Assembly: GCA_030323885.1 (NCBI GenBank)
Contig: CM059199.1
Location: forward strand, 34,108,590 to 34,172,589
Reading direction: 5' to 3'
DNA length: 64,000 nucleotides
Source: Branchipolynoe longqiensis
Lineage: Eukaryota > Annelida > Polychaeta > Phyllodocida > Polynoidae
The position numbers and the translations under genes were made by a program. Shown one piece after another: positions 10,491-23,000 of the stretch (position 1 is the first letter of the stretch; the number at the start of each line of letters is the position of its first letter). The notes beneath the pieces were generated by a model. That model was given only the letters and a program-made list of their open reading frames with translations. It made no database searches and was not told the DNA's origin.

Positions 10491-11003
10491 CAGTATACCC
10501 ACGTTAAACCAAACTTGAAGGGACCCTAGAAATTTGTTTGGGTTAACCAATCATTGGTTTAACAAAGCTTTGTCTTCGACTTTGACTTTGACTAAGTGTG
10601 TATTGCACATCTAATTTACAATGTATGTGGACACTTTGATTATTTGTTGTTATATATATACAGTATAACCCCATTAAACCAAGCCCGGTTAAACCAAATG
10701 ATCAGTTAGTCCAAACTTTGTTTGGCGGCCTGGCAAATTACTACCATTTATCATATAAAAAAGTTGGCGGGCTCTCAGATGACCTTATAACCACATGAAA
10801 GTTTGGTTTAACCATACTGGAAGTGGCCTGACGTCCGACACTTTTGTTTGGATTAACCGATAAATTGGATTAACCAACTTTGGTTTAACCACCTTTTTTA
10901 TATGATAAATGGCAGTATTGTGCCGGGCTGCTGAAAAAAGTGTGGATTAACCAATTGTTTGGTTGAACTGCTCATGGTTTAACGGGGTTATACTGTATTG
11001 GGA
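10491..11003 (+). mobile_element. Composite pogo/Tigger-like MITE, second copy
   Basis: Starts CAGTATACCCACGTTAAACC, has an internal end CAGTATAACCCCATTAAACC at 10660-10680, and finishes AACGGGGTTATACTGTAT. It is the 4958-5436 element in opposite orientation. Confidence 0.72.
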
Positions 11004-11046
11004 TTTAATATGAAAAGGGGTTTTAGCTAACTCTTCGATTTAAATG

Positions 11047-11397
11047 CTTAGAGTTGCATAGTCCGATGGTTTGGAATTTCTGTATTTTTTCTGAGATAAT
11101 TATATTAGATCGATCTCTAGTATCTACCTTACATCAGTTCAAGGTTACTTTTATTTTAAATGGTAAACCTTTGAGATATTTTGAGTGCAAACATGGACAA
11201 GTAGTTTTGGCAAAATCTGACCCCATAGACTTCTGCAGTAACAGGTTCTGTTAAATTGACTCAGTATTGCCTTCTACACAGAAACAAATGCTTAATAAGT
11301 GCATCAGTATCTAAGTTAGATATGAGAAATCTAGATAATTGGTTTGGTTTTGAAAATTTGAGATTTCATCGAACTATGCAGCTTTAAGCAATGGTTG
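11047..11397 (-). mobile_element. M1 MITE, minus
   Basis: Termini CTTAGAGTTGCATAGTCCGA and TCGAACTATGCAGCTTTAAG. It keeps the interior GCAGTAACAGGTTCTGTTAA in reverse. Confidence 0.82.
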
Positions 11398-11461
11398 GTT
11401 ATACCTGCAAGGACTTGACTAGTCTAAATACATCATAGGGCAGGTTCCTCTGATAACTAAA

Positions 11462-13790
11462 ATAACTCGAGGAAGGCATGGAGGGTAATTAATGATATAG
11501 CTCCAGCACCTGCACAGACAGTGGGAAATCTAACCGATGAATTGACTAGGGATAAAATACCTAGGGGAGAGTTAGCAACTTTCATAAATAACTACTTTGT
11601 TGACATTGGTGAAAAACTAGCAAATCAATTAGAGGATATACCACTGAATGACAAAATATACCACCCCAAAGTTAATACTCATGAATTTGAACTGCACCCA
11701 GTCACAGAGCAAGAACTTATCAAGAAAGTGCAGTTACTCTCTGAATACAAGTCATCAGGGCTACAAGACCTAAGTTCCAGGTTCATCAAAGATGCCATGC
11801 TAGCTCTGGCTACTGAATTCACATATCTAACAAATCTGATTATTGATATGGGTATCTACCCAGATGCATGGAAAATGGCAATGAATATGCCAATCCCGAA
11901 AACGTTGAACCCTAAAACGTGTAATGAACTAAGACCTATATCACTTCTTCCAATACCAGGCAAAATAGTAGAGCAACTAATCCATGACCAAATAACAGAA
12001 TCTTTTGAAAGTACAGATTGCCTAGCAATAGAGCAAAATGGTTTCAGGAAGAACCACTCCACAACCAATGCAGTGGCATGTGTGCTAGACACACTAATGA
12101 CAGGGATGGATCAAGGAAGATTATCTATTGCTGTCTTCATAGACTTTCGTGAAGCATTTGATACTGTATACCATAAACTTTTAATAGAAAAAGTGGCAAA
12201 TAGTGGTCCGGGTACTGGGACAACTAAACTGTTAAAAAAGTACCTACTAAATCATTCACAGTATACTAGACTGGAAGGGGTTAATTCCTCACTGAGATAG
12301 GTCAAGGCAGGGGTACCACAGAGATCTACCCTGGGCCCACTATTATTCTTAATCTACATCAATGACCTCCCACTAGTACTTGAAAAAGTAAAGGGAAGTA
12401 TATTTGCTGATGATGTGGCACTGGTAGCTACAGACGCTGATATAAAAGTGGCTGAATCCAAAATGAATCATGATTTAGAAAGAGTAAACCGGTGGAAAAG
12501 GGAAAATAAACTATCCATAAATATTATAAAAACTAAATATGTAATATTTGCAATAAAACTAAACGTTCCAGCTCACCAATTGTCAGGATAAAAATAGGAG
12601 AGTGCATACTTAAGGAGGCTCTAAGTTATAAATATGTAGGTACTACACTTGACCCTACACTGTCAGGAACCAGTCAATTAAATAGGATTAACCGAACATT
12701 GGCAGCTAAAATTAACACCTTCCGGAAAATAAGGCATTATATGAGCGAAGAGACTGCTCTTCTATTGTACAAAACCACAATACTGCCCATCATTGACTAT
12801 AATGACATAATATATAATATACTAACTAAAAAGCAGCAAACAAAGCTCCAAACTATACAAAACAGAGGGTTGCGCACAGTATTTAAAGGAAAAATGCTAC
12901 ATACCATTGAGATGCACAATAAAGCTAAACTAGATGGCCTAAATATTCACAGAGACAAGCACCTATTAAGCCTAATGTACCACCGCGCGAAAGACCCATA
13001 TTACATAGACACACCTACACAAGCCACACATGCAGCACAAGCCACACATGCAGCACAAGCCACCCTACTGGAAGTGCTGCATGTTAAAACTAGTAAAATG
13101 AAAAAGTCACTGGTTGTTCTGGGGGGAGCACTCTGGAACCAACTATCAGCACGTGTCAGGAACAGTGATTGTTACAAAACTTTCAAGATAAACCTCCTTG
13201 CACATTTAAATCAACCAGCCTAGGCCAAAGCAGATCAATGATACACTGGGTCGGTGTTGCCATTCCTTTCCCTGTCCCCCCGCTTCCCCCCACAAACAAA
13301 CACTGTAAACTCAACCAGTAGCGGCCAACTTGACCAAAAAACCCACCTACAATGGAATGAGCCTGGAAATGATTCTAGTTGGATCCTACTGGGGTACATG
13401 ATTATTCAATATTAACCTACTTACTAACTCAATAGGCCCCACCTGAGATTACCATGAACACAACTTCTATCACAAAGGCCCACCCTACATCCCCCATACC
13501 CTTTCAAAGAGTATGTTACTAATAGAAAGATAATCAGTTATGCCCCACCCCCTACTAACGCCTGCCATACTAGTTTAACATAGCTACCTCCCCCCATATG
13601 TTTCTTTTCGTTATCTTGTTCTTTACCTATCATTCATGTACCGATGTTTTGCTTAGTTACCTGTAATTGTCTATCTGTATATTGTTGTAGATTTGTTTGC
13701 TGTGTAAAGGCAATTGTGATTAGGGCTGGAAGACCAGTGCATTAGCACTGACAATATGTTATTCAGAGGAATAAAAACACTATACAAAAA
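11462..13790 (+). mobile_element. LINE-C, degenerate non-LTR retrotransposon
   Basis: The frame at 11462-12300 encodes the fingers and palm of a reverse transcriptase, with NELRPISLLP, GFRKNHSTTNAV and motif A FIDFREAFDTV. A TAG at 12298 interrupts just before motif B (GVPQRST; the family form is PQGS). Reading continues through LFLIYINDLP and motif C IFADDVALV. A frameshift follows near 12560, and the C-terminal frame is 12699-13223. An 18-base unit (CAAGCCACACATGCAGCA) is tandemly repeated there. The 3' UTR runs to AATAAAAACACT near 13785. Chain architecture is Jockey/CR1-like without RNase H. The 5' end is truncated. It is not functional as it stands. Confidence 0.88.
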
Positions 13791-14189
13791 GAAAAAGAAA
13801 ACACTATGGAGTGACCTAAACTGTGACCGAATATGTTTATGTGGCTGGAAGTGTGTGTTCTTTTGCCTCTCAATCCTATTTCTCACTCTAAGGATAACAA
13901 TATAAAGCATCCTTCCTTATAAGGAAACTTGGTAGCATTTGTTTTAATGTACATTGCAGTTCAACTTTTCTAGTTAATACTTTACATTTAAATAAAATAC
14001 CACTTCTTGCCCCAGCTCCATCCAACCTCTGATTTATCAGCTAAAGAGAGCTAACTCTGAACCCCACAATTTGTCCCCATCTGTAACCATAGCAACCAAC
14101 ATCCATCCCTGTATGCAAACAGCAGGGCCCACCACTGCTGCAGCAATGCACCAAACACACTGTCAGAGTTTGAGAGCTTACTTCAATCG
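13791..14189. other. Unassigned stretch
   Basis: AT-rich with an adenine-rich start that may be the LINE-C tail. Nothing else recognised. Confidence 0.45.
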
Positions 14190-15070
14190 AAGATTCATGG
14201 TTATTGTCTGTTGTTTAGCTTTGCTATAGGTCAAATTCTATATCTGTCATTCTCTGAAACTGGACACAGAGGTGTGACATGGAAACCAAAAGTGAAAACC
14301 TTCCAAACAATAACAGAACACATACCCTGTAAGCTGAGACACTCAAACAGTAGCGGCCAAGTAGGCCAAACACCCTACCTACCAACTGAATGGCCCTGGA
14401 AATCCTTCTAGTTGGACCCTACTGAGGTACATGATTAAACAATATTAACCTACTTACTCACTCAATAGAGCCCACCTGAGATTATCATAAATGCCAGTTC
14501 AAATACAAAGGCCCACCCTACATCCTACCATCAGCCTTTCAATGATTCTGTCTCCACCAGAAAGATAATCAGTTATGCCTCCCTCAAACGCTTACAATGC
14601 TAGAGTCTAATGTAATTCCCTCCATACATGTTTCTTTGTTCTCTTATCTTGTTCTTTACCTGTCATTCATGTATCGATGCTTTGCGTATTGTCTTGTAAT
14701 TGTATATCTATGTTGTTGTAGATTTGTTTACTGTGCAGTGGCAATTGTCATTAGCATTTACACCATGTTATTCAGAGGAATAAAAACACTTTAAAAAATA
14801 GGAAATTGCAAATAATGGAAGAATATATGTTTATATGAACGTTTATACGTATGTCTCAGACTTACAAAAATAAACTATTACACGTTTTTGTTATTGTATA
14901 CAAATGGAGCAATGCATTACAGTCATGGGTTTAAAATGGAAATAAAACACACATCCACAATATTATCTTAACACACAGAATACATCCAAAGAAGATTTGA
15001 TTGATTACAGTTAAGCAAAGAAGAATATATCCGACAAGAACAACTTTTAAAAAGCTTAACAAATTTGAGT
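14190..15070 (+). repeat. Repeat R1, interrupted copy
   Basis: The left part 14190-14334 and right part 14800-15070 together align with 1-360. The block between them is a LINE-C 3' end. Confidence 0.55.
14335..14795 (+). mobile_element. LINE-C 3' UTR copy (5'-truncated insertion)
   Basis: Closely follows the 3' UTR at 13310-13785, sharing CAGTAGCGGCCAA, GATAATCAGTTATGCC, TGTTGTAGATTTGTTT and the end GGAATAAAAACACTTT. It contains only non-coding sequence. Confidence 0.82.
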
Positions 15071-15097
15071 AAATGCATGGTGTCGATGCTTACATTT

Positions 15098-15200
15098 TCA
15101 CATCTCACATGACCTCCCAGTGGGGCAGCTTTTATAAAAATGAACAGAAGGGTGCAATGTCACAAGTCGGTACCCATCCTGATATGACATTAGATATTGC
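15098..15200 (+). mobile_element. SINE-A 3' part
   Basis: Runs from CTCCCAGTGGGGCAGC to CATCCTGATATGACATTAGA. A second SINE-A follows 15 bases later. Confidence 0.7.
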
Positions 15201-15214
15201 TATGACATGAAAGG

Positions 15215-15555
15215 CACCAGACGGGATGGCCGAATGAGTTGAGGGTCCACCTCCTGTTTTGAGAGATAGGAGGATCTGAACGCATGAGCTCATTGGTTCG
15301 AACCCTGGTCGAGTCAAACCAATGACTTAAAAATGTATCCTTATTGCTTTCTAGCCAGGCGCTCGGGTTTTTAGGACAGGGCAAGGACTGGTGTGTTCAG
15401 TGTCAGGATCAAGTCACTGAGTGGGGTATCAGGTTATGATGCTGGTGGCCTGGTCTCCCAATGGGGCAGCACTATAAAGTAACCATGAGTGTCACAAGCC
15501 GGTACCGGTCCTTATATGCCTTTAGATCTTGCTAGGATGTAAAACAACAACAAAT
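15215..15555 (+). mobile_element. SINE-A, near full length
   Basis: The tRNA-like head GATGGCCGAATGAGTTGAGG with box B GGTTCGAACCC is followed by GCTTTCTAGCCAGGCGCTCG, then the body and a (CAA)n-like tail. Confidence 0.85.
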
Positions 15556-15782
15556 AAGGACATACAACAACAACAAGCAAAGTGATAAAATAAAACAATT
15601 GTATTAATATCTGCTGAATTGCTTTTATTCGGCATCATGGATAAAAAAAATGCCCTTCGCATATCTGCCTAGAAAAGGCATTCAATTCTGAAAGTGAAGC
15701 AAGGCACACCGTGGTACCATGAAGTTACTATGGAAGTATTATTCAGATGAACTGCTTACTCCTCACTTGTGCTTTCATCTCA
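15556..15782. other. Unassigned spacer
   Basis: Nothing recognised. Confidence 0.5.
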
Positions 15783-16092
15783 CCAGACTGGGTGGGCAAA
15801 TTGGTAAGAGTGCTGTATTCCTGTAAGGAAGGTAAGAGTTTACAGTCGTGTCCGTGTCAAACCAATGACTTATACAATTCATAATTGTAAATACATACCC
15901 TGGTGCCCAGCTTTCTTGGGATAAGACAAGAACTGGATTACTCTGTATCAGGATAATATCATTGAGTGGCATATTGCATAATGGTCTTTAATTGTGGCTG
16001 CGCTATAGAGTTTGCATGGTTGAACACTGTCACAAATAGGACCCGTCCTGATATGATCATAGCTGTTGCTAGATTTTAAAACATCAACATTC
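15783..16092 (+). mobile_element. SINE-A, divergent
   Basis: Head GGTGGGCAAATTGGTAAGAG, linker ACCAATGACTTATACAATTC, end CGTCCTGATATGATC. Many substitutions. Confidence 0.7.
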
Positions 16093-16184
16093 AAACCATC
16101 TGATCACCTTTAATCGCTTCCCCTTTCCCCAAGTATACTTACAACCAGCAACAGGAAATATGTGGTGTTCTCTTGTGTTGTTAT

Positions 16185-16470
16185 AGAGTGTAGGACTTTT
16201 TTTTAGGTCAGACTCCTAATCTGAAGGTTGGTGGCTCGATTCCCTGTGCCATCACCTCTGCCAATTTGGTTTGTCACCGGTGTGTGTAACTTACAGTGTC
16301 ATCAAAGGGCAGTTGCTGTCATACCATGTTTATGCGGTGTGGGATGTTAAAGATCCAATCCGTCGGTAAAAGTGTAGCCTCAGGCTTCCTATTGACCAAC
16401 TGTCTAATGGGGAAAACAAGACTATTCAGACTTATCCATGATAAGCAGCATAACTCTTCAAGGAAGAAAA
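16185..16470 (+). mobile_element. SINE-B
   Basis: Head partly degraded (GTTATAGAGTGTAGGACTT). Box B is GGTGGCTCGATTCC. It ends near CTTATCCATGATAAGCAGC, the same 3' part as the 787-1080 copy. Confidence 0.78.
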
Positions 16471-16475
16471 GTTGA

Positions 16476-17317
16476 ATCATATCAACTTAAATAATTGCAT
16501 TATTTGCTAACCATGGAAATGATGCCCCAATGTCCAAACTCAATAACCAATAAGATACATACTGCCCCCGTCCCGTTTTCCCACAACAGCCCACCTCAAT
16601 CCACCACACTACAGGACTACATTATTTCTACAGCACACCAACAAGCACAAAGGAATTGTTAGTATCCCACAATAAACTAATTCTATAGCATCCCTAAAAA
16701 ACACAAATCCATAGTGAAGCATGACATGGCACCAAATAATTATTGATATCAACAGGACATCTACTAATTTAGATAAGTAGCACCCCTTCCACCGCACATT
16801 ATCTACTAACAGAAATACATACATGCATGTTATTTCTTCCCAAAAAGTTCACTGAACTAATTTGAACTGTAACACAAGACAACCACTTCAAATACATTAT
16901 ATTTGTCCATCATATTTCCAGCGAATTATAGGATTTAACCTGCATCCAATTCTAGTAATAAAATAACTTCATATTCACCATGTGCACTAGTACAGAGTTC
17001 CCCTGACATTGACAATGAAAATATAAAATTCACACCATGTTATCTTACAAATTCTGCTGGGTGTTCGGTCACAGGACTATTCTTTCTTTTCTTTGTAGCA
17101 AAACTTTAGTTATCTTAACCTATATTATAATGTGAATGAATGGCCAGATAACCGGTGTATTGGTGCTGAAAAATACCTTTATTCAATGAATACAAATGAT
17201 CATTTTACAACAACACAATTACGAATACTTATACTTGCAGCATTTCAAACTAACCCTTCCCCCATCATAACAGTAATTTCCATTCAATCAGATAACGCTG
17301 TGATTTCAAAGCAGTAA
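16476..17317. other. Unassigned stretch
   Basis: About 840 bases of unique AT-rich sequence. No frame, repeat or RNA recognised. Confidence 0.5.
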
Positions 17318-17535
17318 AGCTCGTTTTATTTAACAACGCCTTTATCATATGATATTGGACATCAAACATCTGGTCATTCTGACATATTTCTTTGGAGTAA
17401 ACTTGCTGCCACCACATAAGCTACTCTTTCCGATAAACAGCAAGGGGTCTTTTATAAGCACTTTCCCACAGACATCACTTGTGACTTCAAAGCCAGAGCA
17501 ACAATAGATCACTGAAAGGGTGTTCATGGTGGTCT
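17318..17535 (-). mobile_element. SINE-C, minus, tail half
   Basis: Includes TTTATTTAACAACGCC and CTACTCTTTCCGATAAACAG, then GGGGTCTTTTATAAGCACTT. The tRNA-like head is missing. Confidence 0.75.
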
Positions 17536-17566
17536 TATGGTTAATTAATTGTAACCATTTCTGGAT

Positions 17567-18392
17567 CTGGGGCCATATGCATGTGTCAGGGTTAGCGCTG
17601 CGAAGCTGGTTTTCGGCGGGTTTACCAGGTTAGCGGCGATAACTCTGTATTTATGTGTCAGCATTAGATGAACACCGCAAGTTTAAAGGCATCTAGGCTA
17701 ACCCCAACCCATCTCAAGTTTATAGTCGATGTTAGGGACCGATTATGCCCGAATCTATTCAATGCGATCATATTTAACAGAATTACATACACAATAAGTG
17801 AAATTTAATCAAATTAACCCTAAATCGAACCGTTATTAACGCTGCCGCCGTGTTGGCGGCATTATGCATATTGTCGAATCGACAAATGTAAAGTAAACAA
17901 ATTGCCGCATTGACGTTGATATCCATACTGTCAAAATCAACAAAACATCGCCGCCGCCGCATCGGCGGCAATGTATTAGGCTCAACTCTATTCAATGCGA
18001 TCATATTTGACAGATTTACATACGCAATAAGTGAAATTTAATCAAATTAACCCTAAAATCGAACCGTTATTAATGCTGCTGCCGCATTGGCGGCGTTATT
18101 CATATTGTCGAATCAACGAATGTAAAGTAAACAAATAGCAGTGCTCGCCGGCTACAGGCTCACCACTAAGGCTGCTGGTTCCTGTGGCGGTGATATTGGC
18201 AAATAGCGGCGCTCGCTGGGAACAGGCTCAGAGGGGCCCCCCAAGTTGCTAAAAAACTGAAACGTTAACTAACCCCGCCACGCTTTGGACTCATACATTC
18301 CCCGTGACACATCTGGAACACCGGCGTTAGATAGCCTGGGACCCGCCTTTAACACCGGAGCCGATAAAATGTTCCTCATACATATGGCCCCA
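17567..18392. mobile_element. Family F TIR element (GCC-rich), copy 1
   Basis: Ends TCTGGGGCCATATGCATGTG and CATACATATGGCCCCA, 826 bp. The interior has repeated blocks with TTCAATGCGATCATATTTRACAG and (GCC)n such as CGCCGCCGCCGCATCGGCGG. Non-coding. Confidence 0.75.
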
Positions 18393-18399
18393 GTACATG

Positions 18400-18450
18400 T
18401 AGATTGGTTGGTTGTTGGAGTTTTATGTCCTGGCAACATCGAAGGTACCT
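18400..18450 (-). mobile_element. SINE-A tail scrap
   Basis: TTGGAGTTTTATGTCCTGGC and AACATCGAAGGTACC only. Confidence 0.5.
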
Positions 18451-18551
18451 ACATATAAAGAAGCCATGAATGTTTCTCACCCCAGCAATATGCAGTATCC
18501 ACCTCTAACCTGTCATTTAATAGCAATGGGAGATCACATAGAAGATTTCCA

Positions 18552-18880
18552 CTGGATGCGGTGGCCGAACCGGTAGAGTGCAGGTTTCCTGTGCGGAAGG
18601 TCAGGAGTTGGACTCCCAGCTGAGTGCAACCAATGACTTACAGAATTGAAACCTATCGTCACCTAGCCTCGCGCTCTGCATTACTAGGATAGGACAAGGA
18701 CTGGTTCGCCCAGTATCTGGATAATGTGATTCTGTGGGATATCGGGTCATGCTGCCGGCAGCCTGGTCTCTCGGTGTGGCAGCACTATAAAGTCAGTAGC
18801 AGTGGGCACTGTCACAATACGCTACCAGTCCTGATATGACGAGAGATGTTGCTATCAGGTGAAAACAACACCAAACAAAC
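18552..18880 (+). mobile_element. SINE-A, full length (type copy)
   Basis: The tRNA-like head has box A TGGCCGAACCGGTAGAGTG and box B GGAGTTGGACTCCC. The body ends CCAGTCCTGATATGACGAGA, and the tail is ACAACACCAAACAAACAA. Confidence 0.87.
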
Positions 18881-19889
18881 AATCGAGAGGATTTCCAACA
18901 ACAACATGCCTCCTGCCGGCAGGGAGAACAAACTCACGGTGTTGATGGTCGCAGCTCACTTGGCGCATGCTTTGTCTACTGTCATAGTCATGTATTCTAC
19001 GTGGTTTGATGAAAAGTATTTGGAAGACTGTTTGATTCTGGAAGCCATGTTGTCAACTCTTTTATTTCCACAAGGTGGCAGCACACATAGACAATAGATC
19101 ACCGAGTTGGTATGGTGGCTCATAAGTATAGTATATATTATGATATCTACCAGATGGTATAGGAGGGCTTGCGTTCACATCACTTCCGGTTGACGTGGTG
19201 AAAAAACCCAGCTTTTTGTTTTATTTACATTTGCAATAACTCCAAATTTCACATATTGACTAAGTTATGCTCATAAATAACATTATTTCAACAGAATTAG
19301 ATCATAGCAGTGAATAGATTTGTGCTTTTTGTTTCATTTGTATTTGCAATAGTGCCACTGATGCAGCGGCGCCCTTAATATCGCTCGGATTTTGGGTTTA
19401 ATTTGACCGAACTTCACTTATTGAGTAAGGTATAGTCCTAAATAACATTATTTCAACTCTCCAGTGAATATTTATGGTTCTAAATAACAGAATTAGATCG
19501 TAGCAGTGAATAGATTTGTGCTTTTTGTTTTATTTACACTCCCTTCAATGCTGTGACTGCCATTGTTTTCACCACCTCAAACAGTTTCAAGGGCACTATG
19601 CGCTAAGTACCCGGATGTCCGCGCCCTCCTATTAGAAGATGTCCACCCAGGAACCCGCTGCTCTCTGGTGTAGCCTGGTTCCCTGGCCTTTGATTACATA
19701 GAGCTACCACTGTGGTCATTCCATCTATGACCGGACGCTAACATTAACGGAATTAAAGGAAACATAATTGCTCAAATTCAATCAAGCATTTACTTGGTTA
19801 GGAACACAAATAACTTAAAATAATTGTTTTCAAAACAAAAATATGCTTAATCAAATCGATCGATGACTCGATCAATAGAGTGCTATGAG
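18881..19889. other. Region downstream of the sulfotransferase
   Basis: Contains a 199-bp-spaced direct duplication of GAATAGATTTGTGCTTTTTG (at 19312 and about 19510). Nearby words also occur in family F (TTCACTTATTGAGTA), suggesting an eroded family F copy. Nothing else recognised. Confidence 0.4.
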
Positions 19890-20075
19890 TTAGTTATCTT
19901 TGAAGAAAAGCCCCTCCTTTTCCACAGTGTCCGCTAGCAGGTGGCCCACATAATTGAGTTGCTCCTCGCTGAAATACGCCCTCCAGTCGCCAACCACGCC
20001 CTTTCGCATAAAGACCTTCTTGAAGTCCTCGCAGTTATCGGGCTTCATGGAAGGCATCGCCCGCATGCTGTCCAC
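19890..20075 (-). CDS. Sulfotransferase exon 5 (residues 229-289, stop)
   Basis: The acceptor is gtttccag|gtgga, in phase 0. It carries the C-terminal PAPS motif RKGVVGDW and ends LFFKDN then TAA. Where related enzymes show K-x3-TV-x3-E, this one reads R-AYF-SEE-QLN. No canonical poly(A) signal was seen within about 150 bases after the stop on this strand. Confidence 0.92.
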   Translation of the reverse strand: MDSMRAMPSMKPDNCEDFKKVFMRKGVVGDWRAYFSEEQLNYVGHLLADTVEKEGLFFKDN

Positions 20076-23000
20076 CTGGAAACAATAGTGTTTTAAACAC
20101 ACAGGTAATTACTTGTTTTTGGCATAGTCTTACTTATTTAAACCAATAGGATCTTGTATTGTGATTAAAACAAAGCATACTTCATGAGAAGTTAAGGTTT
20201 GTTTTATTTAACGATGCTGCAAGAGCACATTGATTTTCATATCATTTGCTATTGGATGTCAAACATATGTTCATTCTGAGATATTACTTTGGAGGAAACT
20301 GGCATGCCGCCACTTAGGCTACTCTTTCCGATAAGCAGCAATGGGTCTTTTATATGAACTTTCCCACACAGGACAGCACATGCCACAACCTTTGATGAAC
20401 CAGTTGTGGATCACTGGTTTCACGTGACAGAGACATGGATGAGTATGTATTTGTATATTAACTGACAAAATTGATGGGTGTGGTGTTTCTGGTCTGCGGA
20501 GTGTGCCATTTTAATGAACAGTGATGAATGTACCCCTTCCCAACACCCCAAGGAAAACAGTCAGGATACCCAGGTATTGTACCTACTCCAGTGTGTTCAC
20601 AGATGGCTGTAATCTGTTCCTCACTCAGCTGTTTTCCGCAGAATTCAGCTATTTTTCTTACAGCTGCGGGATGGTCTCGCTTCATGTCTTCGTATTTCAA
20701 GATGAGAATGTTGTCGAGGTGTCGCAGTCTCCACCAGGCCAGGCAGTTATCGACCCACGTTCCTGCCATGAGATGAATAAAACGCCAGTCACACTATGGT
20801 TTACAACCGCTTTGCAACGATTTTCCGAGGACTTTGAACCAAAATAAGAACCCACCTCGTTGCGACCTCTTTGTGACCAAAGCAATGATCGCCGACCTCT
20901 GACAGACCATTTTGGTCGCATGGAGGGTTTTTGTGCAGTCGCTGCAACCTCCTTGCAATTTGGTCAGCGACAACTCTGGACAACTGCGGACAACTTTGCA
21001 ACCAATTAGCAACCACTTGCAACCTCTTTGCGATTACCTCTTTTGTTGTTGTTGCAAAGTGGTCACAAGGAGTAGTGTGACTGGAGTATCACACACAGAG
21101 CTGCACTGACAATGACAATAACATATCACAATATGCCACTAGCACCACCAAGCCGCCCTCTGGTGGAAGTCTCATGAACTACAAAATTGGCTAGCACTCA
21201 ACTGTGTAGCATTCTATGGTGAAAAATGTCTAATAGAGGAATTCCATCACCAAATTGTGCTCTGAGGGCAGTATCATAAACAACTTCATTGGTATGTATT
21301 TCAATGCGCACAGTGATTTGTGAAAAAGGTCTTGGGGAGGAAATCCAACACCAACTTGCTCTCTAGTGACAATGCCAATAACTACTGCTTTGGGGAGCAG
21401 GTCAATGTCATGGATGCTCTTTGATAAATGTTTCAAGGAAACATGTCACCACCAACTCGCCCTCTGGTGTCAATGACACGAACTGGTGCATTGAGGAACA
21501 TCTGGGGCCATATTCATGTTGTGGTGCCAGGTGTAGCCGGTGCTACACGCTAGCTCTGGGGTAGCTATCCCCAGCTAGCGGCGGGTTGGAGAAATAGGTC
21601 AAGTCGTATTCACCAATGTCAAAGCCGCCGCGGATAGCTAACCGTGAGTTTATTTAGAGATTTGGGAATTCCCTCCAGTCGACGATATGAATAACGCCAA
21701 TGTGGCGGTGGCGTTAATATTGGTTCGAATTTAGGGTTAATTTGATTAAATTTCACTTATGGCATATGTAATTCTGTTAAATATGACAGCATTTAATAGA
21801 TTTGGGCCTAATATAGTGCCGCCGATGCGGCGGCCATGTTTACTTGATGTTGGACAGTATGGACAGTATGGATATCGACATCACTGCGGAGGCGGCGATT
21901 TGTTTACTTTACATTCGTCGATTCGAAAATATTAATATCGCCGCTGATGCGGCGGCAGCGTTAATATCGGTTCGAATTTAGGGTTAATTTCATCAAATTT
22001 CACTTATTGAATCTGTAATTCTGTTAAATATGAAAGCATTTAATAGATTGAGAGCCTCACATGCACACTAACCGGCGCGTCTAGCAGTTAAACCTGACTT
22101 GAAATCAAGGTAGGTTAGCCTAGGCTACCGGCTGCGGCTAGCATTGGCACTGACACATAATTACGGATTTTCCACCGTTAGCCGTGTGGGGGTACAGTAG
22201 CCGCGGTTAAGGCCTTGGCACCACTACATGAATATGGGCCCTGAGTATGATGTCTGCTCTGTGGAAAAGGTCTTAAGGAAGAAGTCCATACCAACTCGCC
22301 CTCTGGTGACAATGACAAGAACTACTGAATTGTGCAGGAGGTCAATATCATGTGCACTCTTTAGAAAAGGTCTTATGGAGGACATCCACCACCAACTTGC
22401 CCTCTGGTGGCAATGACAAGAACTACTGCATTGGGTACTAGCTCAGTGCGCAGCATATTCTACTGAAAAAGGAGAAATAGGTTATTTTCACCACGAACCT
22501 TACCTTTGGTGGCAAGAAATAATGCATTTGCGATTAGTTCTACATGCATTCACAACTGGAATGGTTTGCTGTATCTGTCATATTTCGTTGTCCAAGTATT
22601 TTTTTATTTTTTTGGTAAAGTATTTATTCATCTGGGCCTATATTCATGTCATGGTGCCAGGCATATCCGGTGCTACTCGCTAGCTCTGGGGTAGCTATCC
22701 GTGGCTAGCGGCGGGTTGGAGAAATAGGTCAAGTCGTATTCACCAATGTCAAAGCCGCTGCGGATAGCTAACCGTGAGTTTATTTATAGATTTGGGAATT
22801 CCCTCGATTCGACAATATGAATAATGCTGCCAATGCAGCAGGAGAATTAATAACGGTTCGTTTTAGGATTAATTTGATTAAATTTCACTTATTGCCTATG
22901 TAATTCTGTTAAATATGACAGCATTGAATAGATTTGGGCCGAATACATCGCCGCCGATGCGGCGGCGGCGATGTTTTGTTGATTTTGACAGTATGGATAT

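Noticed and set aside
18552..18625. Functional tRNA gene at the SINE-A head
   Set aside because: Same reason: multiple diverged copies, always with the SINE body or truncated.
20794..21109. Several overlapping 65-74 codon frames on both strands
   Set aside because: All lie in the TTGCAACC-rich interior of the TIR element next to exon 4.
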